A stretch of 64,000 nucleotides of DNA, from contig NZ_FXAX01000002.1 in assembly GCF_900177805.1 (NCBI RefSeq), positions 62,001 through 126,000 of the forward strand, given 5' to 3'. Positions within the stretch are counted from its first letter, which is position 1, and each line of letters starts with the position of its first letter. A program made the translations under genes and the position numbers. Origin of the DNA: Fibrobacter sp. UWB13. Its GTDB lineage: Bacteria; Fibrobacterota; Fibrobacteria; Fibrobacterales; Fibrobacteraceae. The notes under the pieces are model-generated. The model made no database searches, had not been told where the DNA came from, and saw nothing but the letters and a program-made list of their open reading frames with translations. Below are positions 33,456 through 41,957 of the stretch, one piece after another.

Positions 33456-33998
33456 ATGAAGCTGCAATCGGTATCGTTTATCGGGGCAATAACCCTTTCA
33501 TGCGCCTTACTTTCCGCCTGCGGTAGCAAGGAAGAAAAAACTACTCCTCAAGCCGAAGTAAAACCAGCCGTCGAAGAAACAGCTCCCGTACAGGAAGCCG
33601 CACCGGAACCGGCCCAGGAAGAACCGGCACTCGTTCCGATCCAATCTCTTAGCGAAGAAAAGGCTGTTCCAGCAGAAAAAGCTTCACCGGTCTCTAGCGT
33701 TGAACAGGAATCCTCCGGTCCGTTCGTCATCCAGGTAAGCATCCAGGCTTCCAAGAGAGCCGCCAACAGCGTCGTGAGCAAGCTCTCTGACCAGGGCATC
33801 AAGGCATACGTCGCCGAAGTCGAAAATCCGGGTGAACTCGAAGGCACGTTCTACCGTGTACGTGTCGGATACTTCTCCACGATTGCAAACGCTCAGCAGT
33901 TTGGCAAGGAAGTCCTCGCACCGCAGGGTTATGCCGGCTGGGTGGACAACCGCAAGAACGACCGCATTGGCCAGCCTGGCGCAAGCGAAGACATGTAA
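33456..33998 (+). CDS. SPOR-domain lipoprotein
   Basis: 180 residues. A lipoprotein signal ends LLSACGS. A Pro/Glu/Ala-rich linker (about 30-85) leads to a SPOR domain at about 88-165 (PFVIQVSIQASKRAANSVV, YRVRVGYFSTIANAQQFG). SPOR domains bind denuded septal glycan, so the protein is probably anchored in the outer membrane and drawn to the division site. GGAG lies 8 nt before the ATG. It is monocistronic with its own promoter and terminator. Confidence 0.92.
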   Translation: MKLQSVSFIGAITLSCALLSACGSKEEKTTPQAEVKPAVEETAPVQEAAPEPAQEEPALVPIQSLSEEKAVPAEKASPVSSVEQESSGPFVIQVSIQASKRAANSVVSKLSDQGIKAYVAEVENPGELEGTFYRVRVGYFSTIANAQQFGKEVLAPQGYAGWVDNRKNDRIGQPGASEDM

Positions 33999-34021
33999 TT
34001 TTACAAAAGCAACGAACTGTT

Positions 34022-34052
34022 AAAGGCCCCGCAACTTGCGGAGCCTTTTTAA
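34022..34052 (+). terminator. Terminator of the SPOR lipoprotein gene
   Basis: AAAGGC...GCCTTT and CCGCA/TGCGG pair with one bulge and a short loop, followed by TTTTT. Confidence 0.85.
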
Positions 34053-34075
34053 CATTATTCTTTTTTTCGGTTTAC

Positions 34076-34921
34076 CTAGATGTACATGTCAATTTCGCCG
34101 TTTTTCAATCGACGTTCCTGATCCTTACACCAGGCATTATAATACTCGATATAGCCACTCAAGCCAAAATAATCTTCGTCTTTAACTCGCTTGGTAATGA
34201 TAACCGCATTGCTACTGCATTCCACGTTATACAAGCTGTTTGTGGAATATGCAGCTTCTTCCTTTTCTTCTTCGCATTCTTCGGCAGCAACAACCGGATC
34301 TGCAAACGTAATCGTGCGCACGCCTATAGGATCTTCATTGGGATAGAATGTCGTCGTCTCTTCAAAGCCCTCGCCTTTATAAGACTGAACGATAGTAACA
34401 GAATTGTCCGTATGGGTTACCTTGCACATAAATTCTGAGCTCGTAGTGCTTGTAGACGTAGAAGTGGCACTACTTTGATACCTTCTCAGGAAATTATCGC
34501 AATTTTCCCTGAAATCGGCCTCATAATCATCCAAATCACCTTCATCGACCTCATCGACATAAATTGTATTGCCTGAACAACGGACTTTCATCGAGCCGTC
34601 CTTCCATTCAGAGGCATCATCTTGCATGCGGGCGCATTCCGACGCAGCATCAACATCATTAAAATACACGTATTCAGACTTGATGCTCGAATAACGCGAA
34701 TCGTACTTTGTGGCAGTCGAAGTATAGGATCCCGTACCAGGCATGACCTGTACAACTGTCACCGAATTGCCGGTTGTAGACACTGTGCAACTCGCCTGTC
34801 CCTGAGCACCCTGAGTTCCCTGTGTTCCTTGATATCCGTTTGAAGAAGTCGGGCTGCTGCTATCGTCACCGCAAGCAGCAAGCGCAAGCGTAATTGCAGA
34901 TGCAAGAATAAGCTTTTTCAT
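34076..34921 (-). CDS. Lipoprotein with an internally duplicated domain, function unknown
   Basis: 281 residues. The signal MKKLILASAITLALAACGDD has a clear lipobox. A short collagen-like GYQGTQGTQGAQGQ stretch follows. Two related domains come next: one starts SCTVSTTGNSVTVVQVMPGTG and ends in a CDNFLRRYQ helix, the other starts MCKVTHTDNSVTIVQSYKGEG and ends CKDQERRLKN. Each has paired Cys and an acidic middle. A Ser/Thr linker separates them. I do not recognise the family. The gene is convergent with the SPOR lipoprotein gene, and an AT-rich 188-bp gap separates it from the divergent rimO gene. Confidence 0.8.
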   Translation of the reverse strand: MKKLILASAITLALAACGDDSSSPTSSNGYQGTQGTQGAQGQASCTVSTTGNSVTVVQVMPGTGSYTSTATKYDSRYSSIKSEYVYFNDVDAASECARMQDDASEWKDGSMKVRCSGNTIYVDEVDEGDLDDYEADFRENCDNFLRRYQSSATSTSTSTTSSEFMCKVTHTDNSVTIVQSYKGEGFEETTTFYPNEDPIGVRTITFADPVVAAEECEEEKEEAAYSTNSLYNVECSSNAVIITKRVKDEDYFGLSGYIEYYNAWCKDQERRLKNGEIDMYI

Positions 34922-35109
34922 AAAAAATCCTCATTTTAAAATCCTAAGATTAATGTAGTAAAGTTTTTAATAAATTTAACAAACTATCTCATTTAAAGTA
35001 CAAATAAAGGATATAGCCCAAAACTATTGATTCAAAGAAGTTCAAAAATCCATCCTCTTATTGATTTTGAGGGATTTTAAGGGCTTGCCCCAAATTCTAT
35101 ATTTGGGAT

Positions 35110-36423
35110 ATGCCTACAAAAAAGCCAAAAGTCTTTGTCGTGCATCTCGGATGCGCTAAAAATCAGGTCGATGCAGAAAATCTCGTCGGCGAAATGCTCC
35201 ATGCAGGTTTTGCGACCTGTGATACCGCCGGGAAGGCGGACTACATCCTCGTGAACACGTGCGGGTTCATCGAAGCCGCCAAGGAAGAATCCATCAATGC
35301 GATCCTTGCGCAAGCTAAGGCAAAGAAGGCAAAGCAGAAACTGATTGTTTCGGGCTGCCTGAGTGGCCGCTATGGCGAAGAGCTGATGAAGGAACTGCCC
35401 GAGGTGGACTACTGGGTCGGCACGTACAAGCCGGGCGAACTTCTGAAGAAGATGGGCATAGTCGCTCCGCAGAGCTGTGACGCCGAGAACCTCCCCCGCA
35501 TGAACTTGGGAGGATTTAGCCACCACGCTTATCTGAAAATTGCGGAAGGCTGCAACCGCCGCTGCGCCTACTGCGCCATCCCGCTGATTCGCGGCAAGCA
35601 GGATTCCCGTTCCATCGATGATATCGTAGCAGAAGCGAAGGACCTCGAAGCCCAGGGCGTCAAGGAAATTACTTTGATTGCACAAGACACGACTTACTTT
35701 GGACGTGAAAAGGGCAAAAAAGGCGGCACGCTTGTTGAACTTTTGCGTGCACTGCTTGACAACACGAGCATCCCGTGGATCCGCATGCTTTATTGGTACC
35801 CGATGTTCGTAGACGATGAACTTCTGGACTTGATGGCTAAGGAACCGCGCCTCGTGAAGTACGTGGACATGCCTATCCAGCATGCAAGCGACAAAATGCT
35901 CAAGAACATGAAGCGCAACTACCGCAAAAAGGAACTTGTTGACCTTTTGCACAAGATTCGCGAACGCATCCCGGGCGTGACACTCCGCAGCACAGTGCTC
36001 GTCGGATTCCCCGGCGAAACGCACGAAGATTTTGAAGAGCTGATGGAACTTTTGCAGGACGTGCAATTCGACCATTTGGGCGGCTTTGTGTTCAGCCCCG
36101 AAGAAGGCACTCCGGTGATGGAAATGGACCTTCCCGCTGTGGACGAAAGCGACGCCCGCGCAAGGCTCGAAGCGGTCACGGACTATCAGGAAGAACTTGC
36201 CGCCGAATACGCCGAGAACATGATCGGAAAGACGGTTCGTATCATCATCGACCAGGTTGCTGAAGAAAGCGAATACCACTTCTATGGCCGCACGGAAGGC
36301 AACTCGATGGAAAACGACGATATCGTGAAGGTCATCGAAGGCGATGGCGACGTGGGAGAATTCCACAACGCACTCGTCGTAGATGCCGAGCCGCATGAAC
36401 TTGTGGTGAAGATTATAGACTAG
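35110..36423 (+). CDS. rimO: Ribosomal protein S12 methylthiotransferase RimO
   Basis: 437 residues with the three-part MTTase layout. The N-terminal UPF0004 domain has VVHLGCAKNQVDAENLVG and ILVNTCGFIEAAKEES, with Cys ligands for the auxiliary cluster. The radical SAM domain has CNRRCAYCAIP (CxxxCxxC). A C-terminal TRAM domain follows (MIGKTVRIIIDQV). LGCAKNxVD and RIxYxYP-like RMLYWYP favour RimO over MiaB. It adds a methylthio group to Asp of protein S12. The stop codon TAG is the first unit of a heptad array. Confidence 0.95.
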   Translation: MPTKKPKVFVVHLGCAKNQVDAENLVGEMLHAGFATCDTAGKADYILVNTCGFIEAAKEESINAILAQAKAKKAKQKLIVSGCLSGRYGEELMKELPEVDYWVGTYKPGELLKKMGIVAPQSCDAENLPRMNLGGFSHHAYLKIAEGCNRRCAYCAIPLIRGKQDSRSIDDIVAEAKDLEAQGVKEITLIAQDTTYFGREKGKKGGTLVELLRALLDNTSIPWIRMLYWYPMFVDDELLDLMAKEPRLVKYVDMPIQHASDKMLKNMKRNYRKKELVDLLHKIRERIPGVTLRSTVLVGFPGETHEDFEELMELLQDVQFDHLGGFVFSPEEGTPVMEMDLPAVDESDARARLEAVTDYQEELAAEYAENMIGKTVRIIIDQVAEESEYHFYGRTEGNSMENDDIVKVIEGDGDVGEFHNALVVDAEPHELVVKIID

Positions 36424-36482
36424 TCATTAGTCATTAGTCATTAGTCATTAGTTATTAGGTTAAAGTAAGGCGGCAAAGCCGC
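36421..36482. repeat. Heptad array plus GC hairpin after rimO
   Basis: TAGTCAT occurs four times in perfect tandem (36421-36448), then TAGTTAT and TAGGTTA. GGCGGC AAA GCCGC follows at 36469-36482. The first TAG is the rimO stop codon. The same array-hairpin order is found at 10994-10944 on the other strand. Confidence 0.92.
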
Positions 36483-36517
36483 AACTTTACTATATTATAC
36501 CCGCCTTAGAGGCTCAC

Positions 36518-36589
36518 GCCCGTGTATCACAATGGATAGTGTCCTTCCCTCCGAAGGAAGGTATTCCGGTTCGATTCCGGACATGGGTA
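36518..36589 (+). tRNA. tRNA-Arg (CCG)
   Basis: Acceptor GCCCGTG (36518-36524) pairs with CATGGGT (36582-36588), the first pair being G-U. The anticodon stem CTTCC/GGAAG encloses CTCCGAA with CCG at 36551-36553. The T arm TCCGG/CCGGA holds TTCGATT. The discriminator is A and CCA is not encoded. Confidence 0.94.
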
Positions 36590-36601
36590 TTAAAAGCAAA
36601 C

Positions 36602-36637
36602 AAAAAGCCCGCCGTTCGATGAACTGGCGGGCTTTTT
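36602..36637 (+). terminator. Terminator of tRNA-Arg (bidirectional)
   Basis: AAAAAGCCCGCC and GGCGGGCTTTTT (36602-36613, 36626-36637) pair perfectly over 12 bp. The A/T flanks allow it to work also for the convergent gene ending at 36659. Confidence 0.93.
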
Positions 36638-36658
36638 AGCATTTAAGCTAAGCGCAAA

Positions 36659-37642
36659 TTACTTGGCGTTCTTGCGTTCCTTTTCACGCTGACGGCGACG
36701 CTTTTCGGTATCATCCGGGAAGAATTCCGGCAAAGCAAAACCAATCGTCACACCAAACACGATGCCAGTCTTATCCATGCCATCAGGCTTGTTCACGACG
36801 CGAGAGGCATAAGTATCTTCAACTTCGGTTCTGGAATCCTTGGTCTTCTTGAAGCTCGGGTTCTTTTCAGGAGACTTGCCCAAATCCGGAGCATAGTACA
36901 TACCGAAAGCAAACTGCAAATAATACCATTCGTTCGAGAGGTAAGATATCAAGATATCGAACTGGTAACCCTTTACAGAAATCAAGCTACGGAGACCATT
37001 TTCATCCGGTTCCATATCGTGGTCGAAATAGACCGTACCATAAGAAGCGGACAAGCCCAAATGGATAGGAATCTTCGGGAAGAAGTAGTAGCTAATACCA
37101 ATCTTATAGCCCGTACCACCTTCAAGTTCCATGTAGTCAAATTCGCTATCCTTGACTTTCGGCAAGAAACCAAAAGAAGCAAAGGCGGCAATATGCCAGC
37201 GGGTAATGTATTCAATGCCAGCGCCCAAGCCCATGCCCATGCCAGATTCACCCATGAACGGCATACGGGAACCAAGGCCCAATTCGAAAATAAGACGGTC
37301 TTTCAACCAGTCACGACGGCGTTCGGAGTTTGCATATTCATCCAGACGCTGTTCTTCTTCGAACTTTTTACGAGCGAGATAGTCTTGTCTCTGAGCGGCA
37401 TTCATGCCAGCCATAGAGGCTTCGACATTTTCCTCTTCGTCATCATCAGCGACCTTTGTAGAAGAGGAACTTTCGGCAACAGACATAAATCCGTCATCAG
37501 ATTCTGCCGGTGCAGCAGGGGCTTCAACAGTCTGTTCGGCCACCGGAGTAGCCTTTTTGGATTTAGCTTTACGTGCTTTTGCAGGGGCAGCCCAAGCAAC
37601 CAAACTCGATAGACACAACAGCAACAACAATTTTTTGAGCAT
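36659..37642 (-). CDS. Predicted envelope protein with low-complexity N-terminal region
   Basis: The ATG at 37642 has GAGG 8 nt upstream and gives a signal peptide LLLLLCLSSLVAWA. The 327-residue protein has a Lys/Ala-rich then acidic Ser-rich segment (about 20-75), a helical linker (AAQRQDYLARKKFEEEQRLDEY) and then a C-terminal half of alternating aromatic strands that looks like an outer-membrane barrel (GTGYKIGISYYFFPKIPIHL). The end is basic (EKRRRQREKERKNAK). I do not recognise the family. It is convergent with tRNA-Arg. Confidence 0.75.
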   Translation of the reverse strand: MLKKLLLLLCLSSLVAWAAPAKARKAKSKKATPVAEQTVEAPAAPAESDDGFMSVAESSSSTKVADDDEEENVEASMAGMNAAQRQDYLARKKFEEEQRLDEYANSERRRDWLKDRLIFELGLGSRMPFMGESGMGMGLGAGIEYITRWHIAAFASFGFLPKVKDSEFDYMELEGGTGYKIGISYYFFPKIPIHLGLSASYGTVYFDHDMEPDENGLRSLISVKGYQFDILISYLSNEWYYLQFAFGMYYAPDLGKSPEKNPSFKKTKDSRTEVEDTYASRVVNKPDGMDKTGIVFGVTIGFALPEFFPDDTEKRRRQREKERKNAK

Positions 37643-37765
37643 TAAAAACGCCTCGGATAAATAACCACGCTTGGAATATAACTTTTTATCCAAGATTTTT
37701 ACAAAAACTTCATGTAAAAGTTGTTTTTTCGTTTGATTTTACAATTTCGTAAGATTCTAGTACGA

Positions 37766-38662
37766 CTATTTGAGCTTAGTCAGCGTCGCTTTAATACTTC
37801 CGAGCTTAATTTCGCATTGCATGAGCACCGGAAGACGCCTTTCGTCATCGGTAAACCAGATAAAAATGCGACCGCTGGATTTGAAAATGCCATCGCCATC
37901 CAAAACAGGCTCAACCTTGACCGTATTGAACTCGCCAAGATCCGTTTTAATCTTTTCGCGCTTGTGGATGACAACTTTGAGTTCGTAGCGTTTTTCCCCA
38001 CTCACAGCCGAAAAGCGAGAAGTCGAACCCTCTTTGAGAGGAAGGGTACGCACAAGGTAGAACGCCGACATAATGCTGTGTTCGAGCCCTTCGATGGTCA
38101 CAGAAGTATCGGCCGAGCGCTTTACATAATGATTGACAGGGTCCTTAAAGACTGTATCGGAAAGGACCGCCTTTTTACCATCGCGATTGAAACGGATAAA
38201 CGACTTGTTGTGGAATGTTCCCTCATGAAGGGACTTGCGGAAAACATCCGTCATGAGTCCCTTGTTGCGGACAAGCGTATAGACGGTATCGTGTACCGGG
38301 TAGAATTTATTGACCGTCTTGTTGGCTGTTGCAAAAGTCAGGAATTCGGTCTTGCCGTCTTTGCGAGGTTTGACCTCCAGCGTAGCATAGCCAGCCGTGA
38401 TAAAGCCCCAGCTGAGTTCATATTCAAGGCGTTCGCCCTTCATCCACGGAGCTTTCACTTCCGGAAGGGTTTGCCACTTGGAGAGAGTTTTTTCAGGGGC
38501 ACTAGCACTTGAGGATGACTGGACGCTTGGAGATGTCGATTCGAGAGTCGCCGCGCTTTTGGACTGCGCGGACGAGGACGAAGCCAGAGACTCCGCCGCC
38601 ATAGACGAAATCGACAAAGTAAGCGCAAACAGCAAAACACTTTTCAAAGCACGATAAAACAT
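37766..38662 (-). CDS. DUF3108 family exported protein
   Basis: The ATG at 38662 has GGGG just upstream. A signal peptide (VLLFALTLSISSMA) and a Ser-rich linker (about 22-60) precede a DUF3108 domain that begins MKGERLEYELSWGFITAGYATLEV and contains VFRKSLHEGTFHNKSFIRF and the end RRLPVLMQCEIKLGSIKATL. The total is 298 residues. DUF3108 proteins are periplasmic or outer-membrane beta-sheet proteins of unknown function, sometimes near polysaccharide genes. Only weak context exists here. Confidence 0.87.
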   Translation of the reverse strand: MFYRALKSVLLFALTLSISSMAAESLASSSSAQSKSAATLESTSPSVQSSSSASAPEKTLSKWQTLPEVKAPWMKGERLEYELSWGFITAGYATLEVKPRKDGKTEFLTFATANKTVNKFYPVHDTVYTLVRNKGLMTDVFRKSLHEGTFHNKSFIRFNRDGKKAVLSDTVFKDPVNHYVKRSADTSVTIEGLEHSIMSAFYLVRTLPLKEGSTSRFSAVSGEKRYELKVVIHKREKIKTDLGEFNTVKVEPVLDGDGIFKSSGRIFIWFTDDERRLPVLMQCEIKLGSIKATLTKLK

Positions 38663-38718
38663 AAGCCCCAATACTCTTTAAATGGATAAAATTTAAGATA
38701 AGGACAATATATAAAAGA

Positions 38719-38744
38719 ACGCCCGCGGAAACCGCACAGGCGCT
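38719..38744 (-). terminator. Probable terminator of purD-purE
   Basis: On the minus strand AGCGCC-TG-TGCGG and CCGCG-GGCGTT form an imperfect stem, followed by CTTTTATAT. It lies about 30 bp past the purE stop. Confidence 0.6.
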
Positions 38745-38775
38745 CTGTTTTTTATTCTAGATAGGAATAAATGGC

Positions 38776-39255
38776 TTAGCCTTCGATGTCACCGAGGCCC
38801 TTGCGGTAAGCGACGAGCTTTTCGCGCACGCTTGCGTCAGAGAGGGCGACGATGTGGACGGCGAGGAAACCGGCATTCTTGCCGTTGCCGATGCCGACCG
38901 TGGCCACCGGGATTCCCGGGGGCATTTGCACGATGGAGTGCAATGCATCGACGCCGTTGAGCGGGCCGCCGGCGCAGGGAAGACCGATCACCGGAAGAAT
39001 CGTGTGCCCTGCGAGCACGCCCGGAAGGGCTGCAGCGAGGCCAGCAACACCGATGAGGACCTGAAGGCCTCGCCCGGCGGCTTCGCGAGCATACTTCGCG
39101 GTTGCATTCGGGGTGCGGTGTGCGGAGAGGATGTTGTATTCCCACGTGATGCCGAACTGGTCGAGCACCGCAGTGATCTTGTCTACAGTTTCCTGGTCGG
39201 ACTTGCTACCCGCAACGATACCGACCTTTGCATTCGGAACTTCATTAATCTGCAT
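38776..39255 (-). CDS. purE: N5-carboxyaminoimidazole ribonucleotide mutase (PurE)
   Basis: The ATG at 39255 follows AAGGA with suitable spacing. The 159-residue protein has the class I PurE fold: VGIVAGSKSDQE (phosphate loop), SAHRTPNATAKYAREAAGRG with the catalytic His, GVAGLAAALPGVLAGHT and PVIGLPCAGGPLNGVDALHS. It moves the carboxyl group from N5-CAIR to form CAIR in purine synthesis. It lies 14 bp after purD, so the two form an operon. Confidence 0.95.
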   Translation of the reverse strand: MQINEVPNAKVGIVAGSKSDQETVDKITAVLDQFGITWEYNILSAHRTPNATAKYAREAAGRGLQVLIGVAGLAAALPGVLAGHTILPVIGLPCAGGPLNGVDALHSIVQMPPGIPVATVGIGNGKNAGFLAVHIVALSDASVREKLVAYRKGLGDIEG

Positions 39256-39269
39256 TTTCAAATCCTTTT

Positions 39270-40562
39270 TTATTTGCCCATTTTCGCAAGACGGGCGAGT
39301 CCCTTCTTGCCGATATCCTTGCGGTAGAACTTGCCTTCGAACTGAACCTTTTCGGCGGCTTCGTAAGCGATGTTCAAGGCTTCCTGGAGCGTTGCACCGT
39401 GACCGACCACGCCGAACACGCGGCCACCGTTGGTGACCAGTTTGCCATCGACCATCTTGGTACCGGCATGGAGCACCTGGGCGCCGTTCTTTTCGGCATC
39501 TTCGATACCCGTGACGACCTTGCCCTTTTCGTAGGAGCCCGGATAACCGGCACTTGCAAGCACCACGATTGCGGAACTGCCCTTCGGAGCCTTCGGGGCA
39601 CCGAGCTTCGCGAGTTCACCCTTTTCGGCAGCGTCGAACAACGCGAGCACATCGCCGTCGTAGAGCGGGAGCACAATCTGGCATTCGGGGTCGCCGAGGC
39701 GGCAGTTGTATTCCACGACCTTCGGGCCCTTCGCAGTCACCATGATGCCCACGTAGAGCACGCCCGTGTAGGGCTTGCCTTCGGCGGCCATGCCCTTAAG
39801 AGTCGGTTCGATAATCGTCTTCTTCACTTCGTCGAGGAGAGCGTCCGTTACCACCGGAGCCGGGCTGTAAGCGCCCATTCCGCCTGTGTTCGGGCCCTTG
39901 TCGTCGTCAAAGACGCGCTTGTGGTCCTGGGCAGAAGAGAGAATCACGTAGTCCTTGCCGTCGCAAACCACGAAGATGGAGGCTTCTTCGCCGTCCATGA
40001 ATTCTTCAATCACGACCGTCTTGCCGGATTCGCCAAACACAGCCTTGTCGCCGAGCATTTCTTCGACAGCGTCGTTTGCTTCCTTGTCGGTCATGCAGAC
40101 GATAGCGCCCTTGCCCGCAGCGAGACCCGACGCCTTCACCACGATCGGAGCCGGGTGTTCGGCAAGGAACTTCTTGGCGGAGGCGAGATCGGTGAAGGTC
40201 TCGAAGGCTGCCGTCGGCACGTTGTACTTCTTCATGATATCCTTGCTGAAGGCCTTGGAGCCTTCGAGCGCGGCAGCAGCCGCAGTCGGGCCGAAAGCGC
40301 GCAGCCCGCGACGGCGGAATTCATCCACCACGCCAGCGACCAGCGGAATTTCGGGGCCGATAATTGCGAGGTCAATATGCTCTGCTACGGCGAGGTCGGC
40401 AATAGCCTTCGGGTCGGCCACATCAACCGGCACGCACTTGCCGAGGTTAGCCATACCCGGGTTGCCCGGAGCGCACACGAGAGTGTCGCACATCGGCGAC
40501 TTCTTGACAGCAAGAGCGATGGCATGTTCACGACCACCGCTACCAACGACGAGAATATTCAT
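39270..40562 (-). CDS. purD: Phosphoribosylamine-glycine ligase (PurD)
   Basis: 430 residues, ATP-grasp. MNILVVGSGGREHAIALAV is the typical start. ATP-grasp features include VVKASGLAAGKGAIV, VVIEEFMDGEEASIFVV and the PurD signature NCRLGDPECQIVLP (within EYNCRLGDPECQ). The enzyme makes GAR from phosphoribosylamine, glycine and ATP. It is the first gene of purD-purE. Confidence 0.97.
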   Translation of the reverse strand: MNILVVGSGGREHAIALAVKKSPMCDTLVCAPGNPGMANLGKCVPVDVADPKAIADLAVAEHIDLAIIGPEIPLVAGVVDEFRRRGLRAFGPTAAAAALEGSKAFSKDIMKKYNVPTAAFETFTDLASAKKFLAEHPAPIVVKASGLAAGKGAIVCMTDKEANDAVEEMLGDKAVFGESGKTVVIEEFMDGEEASIFVVCDGKDYVILSSAQDHKRVFDDDKGPNTGGMGAYSPAPVVTDALLDEVKKTIIEPTLKGMAAEGKPYTGVLYVGIMVTAKGPKVVEYNCRLGDPECQIVLPLYDGDVLALFDAAEKGELAKLGAPKAPKGSSAIVVLASAGYPGSYEKGKVVTGIEDAEKNGAQVLHAGTKMVDGKLVTNGGRVFGVVGHGATLQEALNIAYEAAEKVQFEGKFYRKDIGKKGLARLAKMGK

Positions 40563-40634
40563 AAGCGAGTCCTTTTGCTTTTTTACGGAGGATAATTTAG
40601 CAAAATTATGCAGTTGGGATTTCTGGGGAAATGC

Positions 40635-41447
40635 CTAAAGAGCGTGTCCGCCGGAGACTTTTATGACTTGGCCCGTGAGCATTCTGGCCTGTTCGCTGGC
40701 GAGGAACAATATGGTTTCGGCAATGTCTTCGGGCTGAATCAGTTTTCCCATGGGGATTAACGGAACGACCGACTTTTCCAAATCCTCGTCGATCCAGCCC
40801 GTTTGCGTCGGGCCGGGAGCCACGCAGTTCACCGTGATTCCGTACTTTGCGACTTCAAGGGCTATACTACGGGTAAGTGCTTCCAATGTCGCCTTGCTCG
40901 CGCCGTAGGTGATTTGCCCTGCAAAAACTTGAGCCGCATCCGTCGAGATATTGACAATCCGACCGTAATCTTTGCGATGGTTCACAAATTCCCTTGTCAT
41001 CAAGACGCTTCCGCGGACATTGACCGCAAAGGTGTCGTCAATTACCTTCTGGGTGATTTTCTCGATAGTATCAATGCCGTCCATATCGCCATCGGCAGCG
41101 TTGTTCACCAGGATATCGACACGTCCAAATCGTTCAATGGTTGCCGCATAGATCATCTTGACATCATCTTCATTGGAAATGTCGGCTTCCAGGACAACAA
41201 AATCAGCACCCATTTCTTTGAGTTTATTCTCTACGGTCTCGGCATTTCCTGCATTCGCCGCAAAATACCGGTCCGCCCCGTTTTTGTCAGTCTTGTTCTT
41301 GTCAAACGCTCTCGGAATTTTCTTATAGACCAAGACAAGCTTTGCGCCTTCGCGTGCAAAGGCAAACGCCGTCGTCGCGCCAATCCCCTGCGGATTGTTC
41401 ATCCCCGTAATCAGGGCCACTCTATCTTTCAAGCCGTAATCGAGCAT
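40635..41447 (-). CDS. SDR-family oxidoreductase (FabG/enoyl-reductase-like)
   Basis: 270 residues, Rossmann fold. The cofactor loop reads ITGMNNPQGIGATTAFAFA, an unusual form reminiscent of FabI/FabL-type reductases. NNAADGDMDG and the catalytic Ser plus YGASK (Tyr-x-x-x-Lys) are present, followed by VNCVAPGPTQTGWI. The substrate is unknown. It starts immediately after the stop of the acetyltransferase gene (TAAATG at 41445-41450), so the two are translationally coupled. Confidence 0.87.
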   Translation of the reverse strand: MLDYGLKDRVALITGMNNPQGIGATTAFAFAREGAKLVLVYKKIPRAFDKNKTDKNGADRYFAANAGNAETVENKLKEMGADFVVLEADISNEDDVKMIYAATIERFGRVDILVNNAADGDMDGIDTIEKITQKVIDDTFAVNVRGSVLMTREFVNHRKDYGRIVNISTDAAQVFAGQITYGASKATLEALTRSIALEVAKYGITVNCVAPGPTQTGWIDEDLEKSVVPLIPMGKLIQPEDIAETILFLASEQARMLTGQVIKVSGGHAL

Positions 41448-41897
41448 TTACTTCTTTTCCATGGAAATCCACGTGTGGCCATTTTCAAAGCGTTCCGTAT
41501 TGAATGTGCGAAAACCTTCGCGTTCGTAGAACGAAACGATACGCTGGACTTCGCCACAGGTGAACAGCCATGCACGATCGTGAGGCATCCTCTTCTGGAT
41601 CTCGCGAAACAGGATTTTGCCGAATCCCCGTCCTTGGCATTCCGGCAGCACCATCAGGCGGCCGATATACAGTGAGCCTTCTTCAACGCGTCCGCGAACG
41701 GAGCCGACAATTTTGCCCTCATCGGAGAGCATCTTTAGCGTCATGTATTTCGGAAAATCTTCGCAAGCCTGTTCCAAAGATTCCTTCAAGCCGGGGGCAT
41801 CAAGCCAATTAACTTCTGCAGCAATAGCAAAAAACGCCCTATCATGCAGTTCCATGAGTTCGGGAATATCATTGGTTGTCGCGATTTCAATTTTCAT
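41448..41897 (-). CDS. GNAT-family N-acetyltransferase
   Basis: 149 residues. The GNAT fold is evident from IGRLMVLPECQGRGFGKILFREI, with the acetyl-CoA loop QGRGFG, and from the later FYEREGFRTFNTERF. The N terminus IEIATTNDIPELMELHDRAFF is typical. The acceptor substrate cannot be told. It is divergent from the second acetyltransferase gene at 41958. Confidence 0.88.
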   Translation of the reverse strand: MKIEIATTNDIPELMELHDRAFFAIAAEVNWLDAPGLKESLEQACEDFPKYMTLKMLSDEGKIVGSVRGRVEEGSLYIGRLMVLPECQGRGFGKILFREIQKRMPHDRAWLFTCGEVQRIVSFYEREGFRTFNTERFENGHTWISMEKK

Positions 41898-41957
41898 TTG
41901 ATTTTCAAGATAAAATTACATAGTCGCTCTGTCAACATGTTATATTTAAATGCAATT

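Noticed and set aside
33184-33456. 90-codon minus-strand frame between the phosphatase and SPOR lipoprotein genes
   Set aside because: It starts with TTG, has no ribosome site, is AT-rich and overlaps a good promoter of the + strand gene.
36421-36462. Heptad arrays considered as a CRISPR array
   Set aside because: Units are 7 bp without spacers and no cas genes occur in the window.
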